64,000 nt of DNA from NCBI GenBank assembly GCA_030268105.1, contig BSDZ01000014.1:3105501-3169500 (forward strand). Direction: 5' to 3'. The notes under the pieces were generated by a model. It was not told the origin of the DNA, made no database searches, and saw nothing but the letters and a program-made list of their open reading frames with translations. The DNA comes from Volvox africanus. Its lineage: Eukaryota > Chlorophyta > Chlorophyceae > Chlamydomonadales > Volvocaceae. Below are positions 1-12,400 of this stretch, piece after piece. Position numbers and translations under genes: made by a program. Numbering within the stretch: position 1 is the stretch's first letter; the number at the start of each line of letters is the position of its first letter.

Positions 1-302
1 GAGGCCAACCAGTTCCTGTTACCTGAACTTCTTTTATCTCAACCTGATCTGTTTCCCTTCGCACACTTCCGCCGGCCGGGCCGCAGCACCAAAGCGGACG
101 CAGGAACTCCAGGGAGGCGGCACATGGCAGGACTTCCACATGGCAGGACTTCGCCCTCAGGCCAGGCAACCACTACACGAGCCCTTCAACCTTCCAATTT
201 GGGTCGGAGACGAACCTGCTCCCACACACAGAGGCCGGAGTCCGGAGCGAGCTCTAACAACACAACATCTGAGGCAGCCGCAGCTAATCTTTCCGTACGT
301 AC

Positions 303-1657
303 CTGAAGGATTTCGCCATATTCGGAGAATCTTTCGTAGAGGGCGTCCGGCGTCAGCTCCTCCGGTACATTACGGATAAGGACCTTGAACCGAGCCACCT
401 GCTTCAGCGGGTCAAGGTGAAAACCGGAGAAGTGGTCAGTAAATCCCGGCCGGCAGGCGAGCCACCATAAACGCGTTGGATCTACATCCGGATTAATTTA
501 TTTTATTTTGGATACCAATGGCGTGGACGCGCATCGCAGAGAATGATTCGACGAGGGCCGTGCGGCAGGGTATGTATCGGTGAGGGGGTTGTCACTGCGC
601 AAGGGCAGCGGGTGGGTGAAAAATTGTGCAGGGAGTTGCATCTTTCGCCCTGACCCGAATGGCTGCCTCATACACAACACGTTTGTTCGCTCGCGAAGAG
701 TGGGTCCGTGACCATGGGCAACCTACAGCAACTGGTTGGTTAAGACTATGCGAGGCAGAGCGGTAAGTAGGACAGGCTGAGAGGCTGAAAGTTTGATCAG
801 CATGTGGGATCATGATGATCATAATGATGTTCAGCTCGCCTGTAATGTTCACGCAGCTTACCAGGGGCCCCTGGATGACTTCTTTAAACTCCCGGTCCGA
901 GGCGAACTGCATTCGGAGAGGGCGACCACGAATTTCCAACGCAAACCTGTACTTTTCTAGAGTCGCCATGGCGTCCTGCAGACAAGGGCCCCGGGATTAA
1001 TTATACATTCCTTGGAAAGAATGCATGGTTATTACATGCAGTGGCTAAAAGATTGTAAGAATGCACCTAAACCATGACGTTCTCAAATATGGGACCAAGG
1101 GCGCCAAAAGATCAACGTACATGCCGGGAGAGGGAAGCGTGTCAGGTGTATAACAGCAACCCTCTGTTCAGGTTCTTCTGGTGCCCACAGGGCTGCTATC
1201 TTTTCATGTACCTCATCGTTGTGATAATTGAGGAAGGCTGTGCCTCGCAGTTTCCCGTCTTGCGTAGTTAATATGTCGATGCGGCCCTGCTGCGGCTGTT
1301 TCAACACTTGATTCAGCACCTGAGGGAGCCAACAAGGCAATAAAATTCGTAAGGAACGAGCAGAGAGGCAAAGATTTGCATTCCCGCCGCGTTCAAATCT
1401 ACACGAATCTCAACTTGGCAAAGCTTCCAGTAATACGCATGCCATGCTTCCTAATAGAAGCAGTTCCACCCCTCTCGAATGTTAAAGAAGCAGAAGCCGC
1501 AGTAGACTTTCACTCCACCTTGCCGACGCTTGTCTTTGCCCACCTGCAAGACCTCCGACTTGGGAACATTTTGGTCAATCCCTTGCACGAACAACACATG
1601 ACGATTTAGGAACCTTTCAAGGCTGGTGGCGTTCTCAAGTGCTTTCGCGTTGGACAT
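303..1657 (-). CDS. Tandem RRM RNA-binding protein, DBHS-like (5' part of gene, runs out of window)
   Basis: Four exons chain on the minus strand without a frame break, all introns phase 0: 1544..1657, 1161..1319, 862..975, 303..398, with GT/AG borders (the last exon is followed by GTACGT). This gives 161 residues; the rest lies beyond position 1. RRM1 spans exons 1-3: RNP2-like HVLFVQG (residues 20-26), RNP1-like KLRGTAFLNY (61-70), closing strand RGRPLRMQFA (107-116). RRM2 opens in exon 4 with VLIRNVP (135-141). Two RRMs joined by a very short linker, with a closing strand of this type, recall the DBHS family (NONO/PSPC1-like nuclear RNA-binding proteins). That assignment is inference, and other tandem-RRM families remain possible. 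The start is the ATG at 1657; an in-frame ATG at 1690 would add MIAAVSVLAQT. It is transcribed divergently from the FMO gene. Confidence 0.7.
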
Positions 1658-2235
1658 TGTTTGCGCCAAGACGGAAACAGCAGCGATCAAAGTTCCGAAA
1701 GCCTGAAAGGTTTAACTTATGCACCCAAGATGATAACCACAATTCGAGTGAGTTATACTTATTTGTAAGCGGACGGTTTGAGACACAGAGGACAATAGCT
1801 GTATGCTAATTATTAACAAAAAAGAAAGCCATAAAGTATAATATTGCAGTCCCACTCCGACTGTTTAACCTGGACGGTGTGCAAAAGTGGAAAGTGTTGT
1901 ACGCCAAACCCCAACCCAAGAAGTTTCTTACGCCGGCCGTCGTTATCACCTGTCTCCAATATGCGTTAGAATCAATAGGTTATTGGTGATAATAATAGTA
2001 AAATGCGGATTGTAACCGCGTTATGGTATGCAGACATTAAGAAACTATGCTCATTGCTGCTTTCCTTACATACGGGCCTGTTCCTTACTTGAGGTCATTA
2101 ATCTCGTCCAGTATGATTCTCGATATTAGTTTAAGTGCTTCCCGTTCTAGCCTCAGGTGGCTATGCTTTCGGCAGGGTCCCCCGCGAGCTTACGAAAAGC
2201 GACTAATAACCGCCTACTGCAGCAAGGCCTGATTA
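1658..2235. promoter_or_regulatory. Intergenic region between divergent genes, probable shared promoter region
   Basis: 578 bp separate the start codons of the minus-strand RRM gene and the plus-strand FMO gene. No coding exon is supported here. The stretch is AT-richer than the flanking exons, as expected for 5' UTRs and promoters. I see no convincing TATA box or named element, so the promoter call rests on gene orientation alone. Confidence 0.4.
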
Positions 2236-5200
2236 ATGCCGATCACTATTATAATTGGGGCTGGCATTAGCGGACTGCAGTGCGCTTCGGCGTTCCTGCG
2301 ACTTGGCCACACAGTTACCGTCCTCGAGCGCGAAGAGGACGTGGGAGGAGTATGGCTTCGCTATACGGCTTTTGATGTGCAAGGTACGCGGCCTTGTTAT
2401 CAGTACCCGTTATCGCTTAGTGTTTCCATGCTCAACTACACATCAGTCCTTCTCATGGGCATTGGGATAGGCGCCCATCCGCCCCATCCGAAGTCTGCAG
2501 CTCTTCATTCTGACCCCGGATCCCTGTACGACAAACCTTAATTGGGAGCGCTAAGATTGCGGCTCCAAGAATCTACATATGGCCCTAGGCCCTAGGCAGT
2601 AGGCCCTCCCACACAAACACACACGCACACGCACACACACCGCATCGCCATCAACAGCGGTCCCCAAAAGCCGGTCGTGTGTTAGCCGTAAATTATCTCA
2701 TCCCCTCTCCCGCCGGTGCCTCCCCCCGCGCTACACACACACGCATACACATGAAAGCAGATGTGGCGCCATGCACATCATGCATTTGGTGATTAGGTGA
2801 TGGAATCGTAGGGTTCGTGTCATCTGAGATTTGGTTCACAACGTGAGCGTCGACGAGGGCATGCGCAAACCTAAGCCCCACTTTGTGAACCAAATCTCAG
2901 ATGACACGAACCCTACGATTCCATCACCTAATCACCAAATGCAGCACAAACACGACCGTCTGTTGCTGCAGCTTTTGTTGTTGTTTGTTGTGGGGGGGAT
3001 AGGGGGGTACAGCTTCACCCGTAGCCACTTATCTGGCAGTCCCTACCTTCCCCGGTTTGTTGTTGTTGTTGTTATTGCCACTGCTGCCCGAAACTGCATA
3101 AACTCCCTCACGCTGCCGCCCAGCCATCCCGGTTCCATCCTCCCGCACAGTTGTACGTCAGAATGCTCAATGCTAATGATGAATTCTACGTTCATCTCAT
3201 CTATTTGCCTTCCTACCCCATCCCACCCAAATCCAAACCCAAACCAAACCTCGGGCCCCCGCGCTTGTATCCAAACTTGACCGTGGTCCCCAGCGATTCC
3301 CGGCCCCCTGACCCCGGCCCCCTGACCCCGGCCCCCTGACCCCGGCCCCCTGACCCCGGCCCCCTGACCCCGGCCCCCTGACCCCGGCCCCCCTTTTAAG
3401 CGCTTGTTACCTTGCACCCGATTCACACAACCCATCTCCCCGACCTTTTCCATCTCACATCTTCCGCCCACCTCACCGCTTCTGTCGTGTTGTTGCCTGT
3501 CACCCTGCCCATCACACCACACCCGCCCGCAGTTCCCCGGGAGTTCTTCAGCTTCCCCGACTTCGCCTGCCCACCCGAGCTGGAGCCTGAAGAGTACCCG
3601 ACTGGCAGCTCGCTCTTACGATACATCATCGCGTATGCCCACAAAAACCAGCTCTATCGCCACATCGTTTTCCGCGCCACTGTCACCCGCCTACACCGCC
3701 TATCTGGCCAGTGGCAGTGCTTCTTCGACTTAAGAACTGGCGGGCCAGGGCGAGAGGCGGGACAGGGCATGGGCGGCGCCAACGGCAGTGGTGGAGGTGG
3801 AGGTGGAGGTGGAGGTGGCGGCGGCGTGGTAGTGCACCAGCAGCGCATCACGGCGGACTTCGTGGTGGTGGCAACAGGGTTGCACAGCTCCCCGCATATG
3901 CCTCTTTTCGATGTGAGGCTGTGGGTCTGGTCTGGGGATAAAGGTCTGGGGAAATAGCGGTGCGGTGGTTAAGGACGTTTGACGGAGTGACGGGCTGCTG
4001 GGGTGGGATTGATGCGGAAGGGGGGTTGGGGGGTCGGAGAAGAAGCCGCTGGAGGAGGAGGAGGAGGAGGGGTGCTGATGGACGAGGAGGAAAAGGGAAT
4101 CATCTAGAAATGGTAAGGTGAAGCCCCCAGTGAGAAATGAGATCCAAAAAGGATGAAGCCACAAAAACTGCGCTGTTCAATACTATCCGCAGGGAGGGGT
4201 TGGGAGAAAGGACATCGGAAGATAAGTGAGGAAGGAGGGACTAGCGGACGGGAGGGAGGTCCGGGAAGGCAGGACTGGGCTGAAAGTCCAGGTCGAGGGA
4301 TGGGTCCTAAAGACAAATAGGTACGAGAGACCTGGTGGTGCTGCTGTTAAGAAACGAAGCACAACCTACCCCTAACCATCACCACCAACAACAACACCAA
4401 CAACAACACCGTGATTTACAGCTGGGTGGGAGGTATTCAGAAGGAGGAATAGGAAGGGAGGGAGGGAGGGAGGGAGGGAGGGAGGGAGGGAGACGGGGAG
4501 GGAGGGAGGGAGACGGGGAGGGAGGGAGGGAGACGGGGAGGGAGGGAGGGAGACGGGGAGGGAGACGGGGAGGGATAGGAAGGGAGGGAGCAAGGAGACA
4601 GGGCATGCAATCTGAGATGCTGGACGCACCCGAAAACGCTGGGGCGCGTTGGTAATCCAGTTTGCGGCGGTTGGGATATCAGACGAGCAGAGAAGAGGGA
4701 GGAGTGAGACGGAGCCGTGAGCGCCGGCCAGAGGAGGGAATGACGCTAGGGAGGGCGGGGAGGAGACAGTGGTGGTGAACCTCTGGCTGTGAGTTTATTT
4801 CGGTCGGGGATCTGGGGAATAATTTAATTCTAAGTCATATCGGAGTCACCAAGCGCAATGTGTGGGCGATGTGGCGTACGCAGGATGGGAACTGCGAGAT
4901 GGGAGATCAGCGGGTTGTGCTGTACAGCGGCCCTCGCCTCCCTGGATTCGGAAGTTGGATGACTCCCAACTTTCCTATTGTATGTGTCAAACTTGATGTA
5001 TCATCTCACCCCAATGCGCCATGTCACACCGCAGGGTCACCACCTATTTCGGGGACGGATACTCCACGCCCAGGACCTCCCCGGCAGTACGGCAGATCTG
5101 AGACAGTTGGTAAGCATGGATGGATGACAATCCGTTGTGTGTGTGTGTGTGTGTGCACGTGTGTTTGTGTGTGTGTGCACGTGTGTTTGTGTGTGTATGA

Positions 5201-6416
5201 GTGTGTGCATAAGCTGGTTAGGCAGAGACAAATAATATATAGGTTCAATCGATAAGAATATGTTCAGCGGCCATAGCCAATACCGCTAGCCTGTTGTAAA
5301 TGATAATGTAAATGACTGTTGTGCCGCAAGAGATAACAAGCCGCTATATGTGATGTACGACATGATGTACGGCAACATATGCAGAAATGCAATGCAAAGG
5401 AGAAGGGGAAGGAGAAGCAGGGGGAAAGAAGCATATTCGTAGCTGTTGTTCGAATCCCGCAGTAGCACGCCACTGCCTCCCTTACCTGTAAGGGAAGACC
5501 TCCTCCGCTGCTCCAAAACCGCTCCTTTTCCCTCAACTGCGTGGGGGGGAACACCGTGTGGGTTTCAGGTTTCTGGTCGCCGAGTGCTGTTGGTGGGTGC
5601 GAGCAAGACGGCTGTGGACACGGCGACACGGGTTTCAGCGGCAGGCGCGGAGGACACCGTCGTGGTATATCGCCAGGTGTGTGTGTGTGTATGTGTATGC
5701 TTGTACGATAGGTGGGTGGTTAGGGGCTGCATGTATGCGCTCCGTCCAGGGGAAACGGGGCAAATTTTGGGAATGGGTATTTCATGGGAATGAGGAAGAG
5801 GCCATCCGAGCTGGTGAGTGGATGGAGTTCGTTGTTTAGTCACATGGTGGGATGGCAGTGCGATTGGGAAGGCGGACCACGTGTGTTTGCGCGAGCGCGC
5901 GCGCGTGTGTGTATGTGTGTGTGTGTATGTGTGTATGAGTGTGTGTGTATGTGTGTGTAAAGGGGCATGAAAGATAACAGACCCGCGCACAGTAACCCCG
6001 GCACACCCGGGTGGTGCACACACACACACACTCAACCCCCCCCTTCATACACACATGCACGCACGTGCGCTCTGCCTGCCCGCAGGCTCACTGGCCCATC
6101 TCCCGCTACCCCTTCCACGGCATCCACTTCACCCAGCTGCTCCACAGCCGTCTGGCGGCCTCCATGTTGGACCCCTACTACAACGCGGGGGTGTTGGGCA
6201 GGGCCAAAGGGTGGCTGACACGGTGGGTAGGAGGCCTGGACGCCTAAGCGGACAGTTGGCCGCTCGGTATGGCTAACCCCTATCTCTTAACTGCGTGTCT
6301 TCCTGGCGCAGTGTTTTGACTTCACACTGCCTCGCGAGTCACAACTGATCTGGAGTTGCGCCTCCCCTGCCCGCCTTCCTCCCTCTATACCCGTTTATAC
6401 ACACATACACGCACAC

Positions 6417-6447
<31 letters not shown>

Positions 6448-9400
6448 TACGCATACACATACACATACACATACACGCACACTTACACGCAAACGCACAC
6501 GTCTCCAGGCCCCTCCGGCGGCTGTTTTGGCGCACCCTGGAGCGGTCCCTGATCCGTCAGCAGCACCTCTCCGGCGACCTGTTGCCCACCCTGCCCCTGG
6601 ATAAGGACTTGCTGAGTGGGGGCCTGGTGCATGACGGCAAGTGGCTGCAGTGCTTGCAAGATGGAACTGTGCGCGCTATAAAGGGTGAGGTCGATGGGTC
6701 AGTGGGTGAGTTTACGGGTTTGTTTGTGTCGTACGGGTTTTAAATGTTTGTTTGGATTTGGTGTTGGGTTTTCCGGATTGTGGAAAGGGAAGGGAGAAGA
6801 AGTCAGAGGAATCTTTTCTCCTTGTCCTGGATCCTGGATTCTGGATTCTCCCAAGCCCTTTACAAGCCATCCCAACCTTTAACCAGCAGTAGCCCTTGTG
6901 CTAATGTCTCGTATAAAGTTATGTCTGTTAAGACTGTGACAACGGGCTCAAGTAGATTGCCTGACTGTGATGTCGCCAGCTAGTGCGAAGACCTTCCCTT
7001 CAAGGAGATCGCTGACTCAATCCTGCTCATTCAGCAAGATAATATCCCCACCTACCAAGCGCCCGTGGGGCTATGTTCCTGTACCTCCGTGGGCCGCCGG
7101 TGTTTATCTTATCTACTCCCCTCCCTTTCGCTCCCCCTCACGCGCGTCACGTCAGGTGAGCCCCTCCGCTTCGCAGCTGACGGTCTTGTTTTGCGATCTG
7201 GAGACTTCATCTTGGCTGATGTGGTGATCATGGCGACAGGTGCGTTGTTTTCAGTCTTTATTGCACGTATCAGTGTACCCCTCAGCTTGGAAATCTGGAC
7301 GCAAGCACGCACACACACACACACACACACATACACACATACACACACACTGTAGTAGCTGAGAGCCGCAAAAGCCTCTCGGGATGCTGATATGGTGCTG
7401 GTGTGTTGGCCATACGTGTGCGATTACTATACATGCACACGCACACGCATACACGCACACGCACAATACATACATACACGCACACGCACATGCACACACG
7501 CAAACACACAACTTCCCCCTGCATCTCCACCGGATAGGGATTGGTCTTTTCTCTGGTCGCCCCTTCTCATTGACTTCATCTCGACCCTCATGACTGTCCC
7601 ATCTGCGAGACAACACGCGCTTTACCTTACCCTCAGTGTTTCCAGTTTCATCTTGTCGGCCCTGGCCCCGGGCCCTCGGACCCCGGCCCTCATACATGTC
7701 TTGGTTCCAGGTCACGTCAAGGACTACTCCTTTATAGACCCCGATATCCTGTCCAAGCTGGGGGTCCAGAGAGACGGCCTCTACCTGTACCGCCATGTTT
7801 TGCCGCCACTCGTACGCAACATCGCCTTCGTGGGCGCGGTGAGCCGGGGGGAAAGGGCATGCTGGATGATGATCGGGGCGGAAGGCTAACTTTCTGGCTT
7901 TTCAAAAGTTAAAGCCTTAAGATACAATATTTGAACATATTTATTAAAGTCAAAAAATATTCCTCAACTCCTCAGGAATGGGTTTGCTCATTTTAGGATA
8001 TGGGCAAGGTGCATACGGCATCAGTTGTTATTAGTATGATTTTCTGTATACGTTTAGGTGAGGCTGGGGTCAAGGTTGGGGTCGGGGGTTGGTGACACAG
8101 TCGACCTAACAATGCTAGACTTATGCGGAAGCGTTGTTTTGTATGGAATAGCGAGAGCACGCAATTGGGGTAGTGTATAGGCCGAATACATCTCATATAG
8201 TCTGGTGGAAGCAGAACCTCGAACTCTGAACATTAAGTGTTATAATTCTTTTGTGTCTGGCCAAAGCACTTGTTGTGTGTAGGATAGGGGGGTATATCAC
8301 CCGTGGCCACTAACCTGGCAGTCCCTACCTTCCCCGGTGTTTCGGGGCACCCTCATCCAGTCTCCCATGCTGACTTCTCCGAAATCAGTGGTTTTCCCTG
8401 GTTCAGCACTCACCACCAGCATCCAGCGGAATCTGCCGAATCAACTAAGGCGTCAACTCCGCTACTGGTCAGCTCGCAGGTCACTTTAATTAGGGTCGTC
8501 ACCGTCCATCGACATGGGGGCACCCTGCCCTTAACTTTTGGGTCTGTGGCCCGCTCGCGGTCGGGGTAGAACCTGGAACTCCAGGGGCATATTAGTCGTG
8601 CCATAACAGTCGTGCCTGAACACTTGTTGTATATAAGCCGCCAAACTACTATATATATCCTGGGGTATCCTGGGGTACATATATATATATATATCCAGGA
8701 TGATATATAGCCTTAGATACCCCAGGATACAATACGCCTCTCGAGGCCATTCCCTAAGGATCCGAGCTGGAGACTACAAAAGTCGCCGGTTCGAATTTGG
8801 GTCGGGGCAAAATGGCGTAGGGGGAATACAGCTTGGATTGCCCAAATTTACGGAGTTGGGTCCGAGTCCACAGAGGGTTATATGCCTAGCCCGTGAAGTG
8901 CGCATCTGAGACCCGTAACTGGGCTGATGGTGCGGGGTGGTTTGACACCCACCTAAATGCCAGTAGGTCCGTAGGGGCTGGCACATGAATAGGGGCCGTA
9001 GAGAGTAGGAAACTCTGCGTAACCAAGAAACAGGTGATCTCTAGCGGCCTCAGATGAAGACGCTGAGGTACGCGTGCCCACTCGGTTAAAATCCCGGAGA
9101 TTTCCATAATACACGCCAGCCCGCAAGGGCGGAGTAACCATAATAATAATAATACCCCAGGATACTACAGCACTCCACTAGGGTGACTTTAACATTGGCT
9201 CACCGACCAAGATGCACGGCGATCTGCTTATTATGCCTATCAAGAGCTTTCGGCAATTATTAGGTATCATGCTAACCTCATGCTGATCTACTTATTTTTG
9301 TGAGCCAAGTTGATGTACGTAATTTACTACGCTTAGGCTGCTTACTTGTGATGGATGGTAAGAGGTGTACGAGCCTGGGATGTCCAGATATGGGTAAATG

Positions 9401-12400
9401 TTGATCCAAAATTACCAATTATTTGAAAACATTATAATGGGGTATTATCTGCAAGTGGATTTAATAGAGTATAACAATTGTGTTTGGGGAATTTCAAGGT
9501 ATGAGCCCTGGTTCAAGGCCTCCCTCCCTCTGCTGGGGCAATGGTCCTAAAGGCCCGGTAGATTTCACAGAAAGGATTTTTTTACCTGGAAAACTTATAA
9601 ATGTACGTATGCAAATGATGAAATGAAGCGCCCCAAAGCTGTTGTCCTTTCAAAGACAAAAAAATAATTTGCCAAGCTAGTTCATAGTCACTGGCAAGCA
9701 GTTCCACCAGGTCAGTGGGGTTCTCCGGCCTAAAGGCCCTCTGCATGTGCATGTATGCCCAGGACTTCCATACACAGAGACCATCTCCAGTTTTCCACCT
9801 GGTGACGTGGTGAGCACCAACCACAAGTGGATACATGCAGAGCAAATAGTGACAGTGTAGTAGTTGAGAGCCACAAAGGCCTCTCGAGATGCTGAGAAGG
9901 TGCTTCCGCACTTCTTTATATCGTGTTGGTGCGTGTCGTACGTGTAAGACTACTACAGAGAGGGTGCCATGCCATCCATTAGCTGACCCTTCTAAGGGCT
10001 GAGGCAGGCTGATATTTAGGGGCTTCATGCTCTTGAGGGGGCGCAAAAGGCCCCCTGGCCTTTTTACCGTTGTAAGTTTGCAATCACCGCAACGGAAGAA
10101 TCCGTTCCTTGACCTGTACCCAAAATCAGACTCACAAAAGTGAAAAAAACGCACAATCACACGGAACCAGGAACTACAAGCCCCGACTAATGTTCTTCCT
10201 TGTTTACCGCTTCTGAAGTGCAAGTTGTGTCTTTGTGGTCACGTAAATGGAACAGGTTACTAAAGGAAAAACACTGGACATGTATTATTGCAGTACAACT
10301 CATCATATATGTAAAGCGCTACCCCCGTCTCCCAACCCCAACGTCTGTTGTACATGCGGCAGAACCTCGCAGCTGCCGTGGCTCGGAGCTCTTTTCAAAG
10401 CTTTCATTGTGATGCTTCCCGTCCCATCCAGGCCACTGCTGGATGGCCGGGTATCGTTTGTTATTGCAAGTAGTGAGTGCCGGCAGAGGAAAGAAAGTAG
10501 ATAATAGGACATAGGCACACACGGGGATTTCTGAAGGGGCCGCAAAAGCCCTGTGTTTGACTCTTTTCCTCCTTTGCGAATTGTGAGTTTGTAACGCTAA
10601 CGTCAGGGATAAAAACATTTCGTTACTTCATCTTTTGTGTCCAATTCAAGACTTACAAAATCAAAGAAATTATACAATATTATAATATGTAATAAACATA
10701 TTATAATATAACATATATAATGTTATATTATCTTATGTTACCTTATATTGTATTATCTTATATTATTGTATTGTTTTGTTTTATATTAGATTGGCAATAT
10801 ATACATTACCCGCAGATCTCCTTTTCTTCTTTTGCCTCACATTTTCTTTGCATGCATTGCGCATTCACACGGCTTCTCCCCTGCTCTCGTCCCCCTGCTG
10901 CAACCGCCTCAGGCCAACAGCCTCAACAACCCTCTCACGAGCTACCTGCAAATCAAATGGCTGGTGGCATGCCTTCAGGTGAGCCGTATCATGGCAGTGC
11001 CGTACCGTGTGTGTGTCGGTGCTTAGCGCTTCCCCCTCCCGCCCGCACAAGAGTGTGCGGGACTTCGAACACAATCCGCCGCGCGCACGACTCTTGGCCA
11101 TTACGTTTCGAGCCACTGTTTAGTGCTCCAGTCGGCGCTTTCCCTCCCTCCCTCCCTCCCTGTCCCTCCCTCCCTCCCTCCCTGTCCCTCCCTCCCTCCC
11201 TGTCCCTCCCTCCCTCCCTGTCCCTCCTTCCCTCCCTCCTTCCCTGTCTCTCTCTCCCTCCCTCCCTCCTTCCCTATCCCTCCCTCCTTCCCTTCCTCCC
11301 TGTCCCTCCCGCCCTCCCTGTAGCAACGTGTTCGGCTGCCGGAGCCCCATGACATGTTGAAGGACCTGCAGCGCCAAACCAGGTGTGGTTTAGGAGCTGA
11401 GACGTAAGAGGGGTAGGCGTCCGTTGAATTTGCGTGTGTGTATGTGTGTCCACCCTTCAGCCTTCAGACCCTTATTAATCGTCATTTCCCGTACGTCTCG
11501 CAAGCTGTGTTTCTGTACGACAAACAGGTGGCAGCGGAGGAAGCTGACGCCTCAGGCTGATCGGGCATCGATGATCGGAATCTATTCACATTACTACCAC
11601 GACCGACTGCTTAGAGGTGGGCGACGACGCCGTTCAGAGCGATTTCAATTGCGTCATTTAATTTTTACATTGCTGTCGCATTTATTAGTATTAAAGTGCA
11701 TTTTATTAGGAAATAATAACAATAAATAAATTCACCTCGTTTTAACACGTTCCAATAAGCACAAATACACCTTGTGATAAAAGACTCTATAACTTATGAT
11801 ATGCGAATATGATTATATTGCGTATAGTTAAAATGTTGGCATTGATCTGGGTTGGGTCCCCTGAAACCGTTACCTAGGTCCTCACCATCACCCCGCAGCC
11901 ACTGCTACTGCTACAGCTGCTGCTGCTGCTACCACCAGTGTCTGATACCGCTTAAGGCCTGGAAGCGACCTTTACCTGCGCTCTTACGATTGCCTTCAAC
12001 GATCCAAAACCCGCCTCATTTTCCTGTCGCGTCGTACGCACACGCACACACGCACACAGACATGGGGCTGCGCACCCGCCGGAAGAGGAGCCTGTGGCGT
12101 GAGTGCTTTGAGCCGTACACCGCCGCCGACTACCAGGATCTTAGGGAAAATGCTGAAAGCGAGCGACGGGGGCAGTCGACGTCGGCGGCAGCGCCGGAGA
12201 TGTCAATGGCGCTAGGCTCCAGCTTCAAGCTCTCGGCTGAGCCGTCGGCGGCGTCGCCGTCGGAGCTGTACGATGTGACGCCGGCGGAGCATAGCGTTGG
12301 CTTCGGCTTCATGCCGTCGATGCGGCGGGGGGCAGCACCGTCGCGGGGCAGTACAGCGACGGATACTGCCGCCGCCGCCGCGGCGGCGGTGGCGGCAGCA

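Larger units (their letters stand above)
2236..12150 (+). other. FMO catalytic region of the gene (exons 1-11 and start of exon 12)
   Basis: This part alone has the length of a normal FMO (about 535 residues). Exon 11 supplies the family-like C-terminal segment IGIYSHYYHDRLLR. Exon 12 continues it with DMGLRTRRK and LWRECFEPYTAADY, after which the sequence turns abruptly into Ala/Ser-rich low complexity. The junction between exons 11 and 12 is phase 1 and restores a GAC codon (D), supporting that these exons belong together. Exon 11 also has a second open frame in its first 60 nt, so its 5' edge (11468) is less secure than the others. Confidence 0.8.

Noticed and set aside
3302..3392. CRISPR array (regular repeat)
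   Set aside because: A head-to-tail 14-bp minisatellite without spacers; no cas genes, and the genome is eukaryotic.
4335..4655. Gly/Arg- and Pro/Ser-rich ORFs at the GGGA tract, and the matching ones at 11100-11380
   Set aside because: Translations of simple repeats on either strand.
5024..7796. ORFs rich in Cys/Val or His/Thr in FMO introns 3-7
   Set aside because: They are translations of GT/CA microsatellites.
8746..8816. A functional tRNA gene
   Set aside because: The acceptor-like stem is good, but the T stem relies on wobble pairs and no proper anticodon loop with U33 is visible; reported as tRNA-like only.
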